DNA of 10,190 nucleotides from a bacterium (GTDB lineage: Bacteria; Gemmatimonadota; Gemmatimonadetes; Gemmatimonadales; Gemmatimonadaceae): contig JAJZRK010000118.1 in assembly GCA_021802745.1 (NCBI GenBank), positions 1-10,190 of the forward strand, written 5' to 3'. Made by a program: the position numbers and the translations under genes. Below the pieces are notes generated by a model. That model made no database searches and was not told where the DNA came from. It saw only the letters and a program-made list of their open reading frames with translations. Shown here piece after piece: positions 7,800-10,190 of this stretch (within the stretch, counting starts at the first letter, position 1; each line of letters begins with the position of its first letter).

Positions 7800-8066
7800 T
7801 CAGCCCTCACCGAATCGCGTGTTCACGAGCGCGACAAGCGCGTCGGCGGCGGCGGCTTCGTCGTCGCCGACGGCGCGGATGAGGATCGTCGCGCCGCACT
7901 CGGCGGCGAGCATCATGACGCCCATGATGCTCTTGCCGTTCACCTCCAGGTCATCGCGGATGATGGTGATGGCCGACCGGAACCGCGCGGCGACCTTCAC
8001 GATCTCCGCCGCGGGGCGCGCGTGGATGCCGTGGCTGTTCTGCACCTCGACCGAGCGTTCAACCAT
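7800..8066 (-). CDS. ptsH: PTS phosphocarrier protein HPr
   Basis: HPr relays phosphate from Enzyme I to the EIIA domain. The 88-residue protein has the usual size. The active-site motif is intact: SHGIHARPAA with His15 as the phosphorylated residue and Arg17 beside it. The regulatory-serine motif GKSIMGVMML is also present, with Ser46 at the position phosphorylated by HPr kinase/phosphorylase in organisms that have it. Whether hprK exists here cannot be seen in this window. The ATG shares its A with the EIID stop codon (TGATG), and the stop abuts the ptsI GTG, so the gene is embedded in the operon. Confidence 0.97.
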   Translation of the reverse strand: MVERSVEVQNSHGIHARPAAEIVKVAARFRSAITIIRDDLEVNGKSIMGVMMLAAECGATILIRAVGDDEAAAADALVALVNTRFGEG

Positions 8067-8824
8067 CAGCGCACCACCGTGTAGATGACGAAAAGCAGCA
8101 GCAGCGCCACGCCGACCCGCCAGCCATCCACGCGGGCCTGCCGGCGCGTCAGCGCCACCGCGAGCAGCGCGGAGACCCCGAGCGCGACGCCGAACGGGAG
8201 CCGCGTCGCACCCTGGAGACGCATGAGCACCAGCGGCAGAGCGACGCCGGCGACGGCGGCCAGCGCCCGGGCCACGTGCAGCGGCCCCATGCGCAACACG
8301 GGGCTCCCGAGCGCCGCAGCGACCTTGAGCCCCTCGCGATACCCCGCACGCAACCCCCACGCACGCAGGGCGACGTGTCCGACATTGTAAGTTCCCACAA
8401 AGACGATGAGCACGCCAGCCGTGGACGCGCCCAGCCCGTAGGCGAGCAGGGCGAGCGCGGAACAGAACGGCAGCCAGCCCGCCCAGACCAGGCGATCGCC
8501 AGCCGCGCCGAGCGGGCCGCAGCAGGCGGTCCGGAACCGCTCCACGAGGTCGGGATTCTCGCCCTCGAGCTCGGCGCGCACGAGCGCCCCGACGGCGAGG
8601 GCCGCGAGATAGGGATGCGCGTTGAAGTACCGGCTGTGCCGCGCCATCGCCGAGCGATAGGCCTCGCCACCGCGTCCGCCCGGAAGCAGGCGGAAGGCCG
8701 GCTCCGCCGCGAAGGCGATGCCGTTGCCGATCATCGCCTCGTAGTTGTAGCTCCCCTGCACCGCAAAGAGCCGCACGAAGACGCGCAGCCACGTGACCAC
8801 CGGAAGCGTGCGGGGCGAGGTCAC
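8066..8824 (-). CDS. PTS mannose/sorbose-family membrane subunit EIID
   Basis: EIID and EIIC together form the sugar-translocating membrane complex of the mannose-family PTS. Taking the GTG at 8824 gives 252 residues, somewhat shorter than ManZ of E. coli. Family landmarks are QGSYNYEAMIGNG (23-35), the FNAHPYLAALAVGA stretch (67-80) and GPLGAAGDRLVW (103-114). The N-terminal half is mostly cytoplasmic helix. Hydrophobic segments follow at about 114-150, 183-201, 208-225 and 235-251, with a membrane helix at the very C-terminus. The GTG overlaps the EIIC stop (GTGA), implying translational coupling. A start further upstream would overlap EIIC in another frame and is rejected. The sugar cannot be read from the sequence. 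Confidence 0.92.
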   Translation of the reverse strand: MTSPRTLPVVTWLRVFVRLFAVQGSYNYEAMIGNGIAFAAEPAFRLLPGGRGGEAYRSAMARHSRYFNAHPYLAALAVGALVRAELEGENPDLVERFRTACCGPLGAAGDRLVWAGWLPFCSALALLAYGLGASTAGVLIVFVGTYNVGHVALRAWGLRAGYREGLKVAAALGSPVLRMGPLHVARALAAVAGVALPLVLMRLQGATRLPFGVALGVSALLAVALTRRQARVDGWRVGVALLLLFVIYTVVR

Positions 8825-9516
8825 TGCATCACCGCCAGGGCAAGACCGACGAGCAGTCCGGCCAGCAGGTAGCGGGCGTAGCTCCGGGTGGTGTGCACCA
8901 CCTTCCACACGGCGGCCCCGGCGACGCCCACGGCGAGCACGGCCGCCACCGTGACTGACAGCGATCCGCTGACGACGTACAGGGCGTCCTGCACGACGTT
9001 GCGCAACGGAAAGAGCGTGAGCACGAAGACCGCCGTCACGGCCCAGGCCCGCCCAAAGTCGAGAACGAGACCGGTCCAGTGCACGGAGATCAGCGCCGAC
9101 GCGTCCCCCGCCGCGAGCGCATCGCGATAGCGGCCGGCGACGGTCAGGTTGAAGCGGCGCAGCCAGACGAGCGTCTGCCCGCCGAGCATCGCGGCGCAAA
9201 GTCCGGCGAGCACCGCCAACGGGAGCGTGCGCGCCGCGAGTTCGGGATCGCCGGGGACGACCGCCATGGCACCGGCGGCAACGGCCGCCGGCCCCCATTC
9301 CGGGTAGCGCGACGCGCCGAAGGGCATCGTCTCGAGCGCAAAGCACTCCAGCACCACGCCGACCAGAAGGCCGCTGGTCGCGTCGCCGCACACCCAGCCG
9401 CCGAGCGTGGCCGACACGAGCGGGCGTGACAGCATCGCCTGCGGAAACGACACGAAGTCGAGGCCAACGACGGCGCCGACCAGCGTCAGAATCACCAGGG
9501 TGCCCGGCTCGATCAT
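8821..9516 (-). CDS. PTS mannose/sorbose-family permease subunit EIIC
   Basis: EIIC is the substrate-binding membrane subunit of the mannose-family PTS. The 231-residue protein is hydrophobic, with segments at about 6-26, 34-60, 76-88, 98-118, 155-170, 182-204 and 216-230. The family signature is clear around SRPLVSATLGGWVCGDATSG (30-49), then LLVGVVLECFALETMPFGAS (50-69), where the conserved Gly-Asp and Glu-Cys/Leu positions are retained. It is slightly shorter than the roughly 260 residues of ManY. The ATG overlaps the EIIB stop as ATGA, and the end overlaps the EIID GTG. No strong ribosome site is seen, so coupling is likely. A longer frame extending into EIIB is out of frame with it and not real. 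Confidence 0.92.
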   Translation of the reverse strand: MIEPGTLVILTLVGAVVGLDFVSFPQAMLSRPLVSATLGGWVCGDATSGLLVGVVLECFALETMPFGASRYPEWGPAAVAAGAMAVVPGDPELAARTLPLAVLAGLCAAMLGGQTLVWLRRFNLTVAGRYRDALAAGDASALISVHWTGLVLDFGRAWAVTAVFVLTLFPLRNVVQDALYVVSGSLSVTVAAVLAVGVAGAAVWKVVHTTRSYARYLLAGLLVGLALAVMQ

Positions 9517-10001
9517 CCGCCGCTCCGTTCGAGCAGCTCGGCGAGGGGAACCGGCACCGCGCCGGGGACGTCCTGCGCCGACACCTCCACGCCCCGCGCG
9601 CCGATGGCGCGCAGGTCGGACGCCTCGTCGGCATCCAGAAAGACGTAGCGCAGGCGCGGCGATCGGCCGGCGCGATGATGCAGGCCGCCAATGTTCACCC
9701 GCGTGATTGCCGGGTCGCCCTCCACCAGCGAGCGCATGGTGGAGGTGCGGCCGGTGAGCAGCAGCCCCGGTTCGGGAAGGCGCCGATACGCGGGGAGTCG
9801 CGACAGCGCGCCGGCGACCGACTCGAAGTGCACCGTCATTTCCGGCGACACGGCCATCCGATAGAGGTCCTGCTCCCAGTCGCTCTCCGCCACCTGGTCG
9901 TCCACGAGCACGATGAAGCCAAGGGCCAGCGGCTGGCCCCACCCGACGACGACCTGCCCGTGCACAAGCCGGTCGTCAATGCGGTAGACCTCAATCGGCA
10001 C
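9513..10001 (-). CDS. PTS mannose/sorbose-family EIIB
   Basis: This cytoplasmic EIIB protein receives phosphate from EIIA on a histidine and transfers it to the sugar as it passes through EIIC/EIID. The 162-residue protein begins with the family hallmark VYRIDDRLVHGQVVVGW (5-21), whose His14 is the phosphorylated residue. The second conserved element is ITRVNIGGLHHRAGR (99-113), and length matches stand-alone EIIB proteins of this family. The GTG start at 10001 puts the hallmark at the normal distance from the N-terminus and has a perfect AGGAGG six bases upstream. It overlaps the EIIA 3' end by 11 bases and the EIIC start by four. Confidence 0.95.
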   Translation of the reverse strand: MPIEVYRIDDRLVHGQVVVGWGQPLALGFIVLVDDQVAESDWEQDLYRMAVSPEMTVHFESVAGALSRLPAYRRLPEPGLLLTGRTSTMRSLVEGDPAITRVNIGGLHHRAGRSPRLRYVFLDADEASDLRAIGARGVEVSAQDVPGAVPVPLAELLERSGG

Positions 10002-10190
10002 GCCCGCCCTCCTCGGCGACGCACATCGCGGCCTGTCCCTTCTCCACGGCGAGGCGCCACATCGCCGGGCCCGTCGCCTGCGCCATGACGAAGGCGAGCA
10101 GCATGGGGAGATTGGCGCCGCAGACCACGGCGAGGCCGGGCGACTCCCGGGCGATGCGGCGGGCGGCGATGGTGCAGCTGCCGGCCGGCA
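9991..10190 (-). CDS. PTS mannose-family EIIA, C-terminal part (runs off window)
   Basis: The reading frame entering at the right edge ends with TGA at 9991-9993 and encodes 65 residues here. These include GSCTIAARRIA followed by LAVVCGANLPMLLAF, which corresponds to the conserved '...G-x-N-x-PMLL' segment near the C-terminus of mannose-family EIIA domains, the proteins that accept phosphate from HPr. The phosphorylated histidine lies near the N-terminus and is outside the window. The gene overlaps EIIB by 11 bases, so EIIA and EIIB are separate proteins here and not the fused EIIAB found in E. coli ManX. Assignment rests on this short segment plus position at the head of a matching operon. 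Confidence 0.85.
   Translation of the reverse strand, partial: PAGSCTIAARRIARESPGLAVVCGANLPMLLAFVMAQATGPAMWRLAVEKGQAAMCVAEEGGRAD
10008..10013 (-). promoter_or_regulatory. Ribosome binding site of EIIB (AGGAGG)
   Basis: A perfect AGGAGG lies six bases before the GTG at 10001, inside the EIIA coding sequence. It decides the EIIB start and is the strongest ribosome site in the pts block, suggesting EIIB is initiated independently of EIIA. Confidence 0.8.

Noticed and set aside
5955..8084. 709-codon plus-strand open frame opposite ptsI and ptsH
   Set aside because: His/Arg/Ala-rich shadow of Enzyme I and HPr, without motifs. The minus strand is certain here.
8825..9691. N-terminal extension of the EIID frame through EIIC and EIIB
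   Set aside because: It is the wrong frame for both upstream genes, and the GTG in the GTGA overlap gives a normal EIID N-terminus.
9426..10088. Plus-strand open frame opposite EIIB and EIIA
   Set aside because: His/Arg-rich shadow without motifs; EIIB on the minus strand has its active-site signature and an ideal ribosome site.

Overview
The window is a GC-rich bacterial chromosome segment. Every gene I can support lies on the minus strand, so transcription runs from the right edge towards position 1. The packing is tight: most neighbouring genes overlap by 1-11 bases or abut, and GTG starts are frequent. Gene content (a mannose-family PTS joined to HPr and Enzyme I, metK next to a bifunctional-nuclease-domain gene, and a B12-riboswitch-controlled ABC importer with a lipoprotein-like binding protein) suggests a diderm environmental bacterium. 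A Gemmatimonadota-like lineage is my best guess, but this is an inference from general appearance, not from a marker gene.

Right part (about 5991-10190): a phosphotransferase operon in the order EIIA (3' end only), EIIB, EIIC, EIID, HPr, Enzyme I. All junctions overlap or abut, so it is very probably one transcript. The catalytic residues of EI (His193, Cys505), HPr (His15, plus regulatory-type Ser46) and EIIB (His14) are all visible. This looks like a self-sufficient phosphorelay feeding a mannose/sorbose-family permease. The sugar is unknown.

Middle part (about 2997-5941): a GC-rich hairpin separates ptsI from metK (S-adenosylmethionine synthetase). metK is followed closely by a bifunctional nuclease (DUF151/BFN) gene and, one base later, by an unrecognised exported, membrane-anchored protein with a carboxypeptidase-regulatory-like beta domain.

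Left part (about 48-2971): a clear cobalamin riboswitch begins only about 25 nt after the stop of the unknown gene. Its expression platform ends in a hairpin that buries the Shine-Dalgarno sequence of the first regulated gene. It controls a three-gene vitamin B12-type ABC importer (btuF-btuC-btuD, joined by ATGA overlaps). A four-copy heptamer tandem repeat sits just downstream of btuD at the window edge.

How they fit together: metK makes SAM from methionine, and B12 is the cofactor of MetH-type methionine synthase. The SAM and B12-uptake blocks lie back to back with no visible terminator between them. I see no obviously novel defence or mobile system. The most informative points are the riboswitch platform, the PTS operon architecture and the unknown metK-linked membrane protein.
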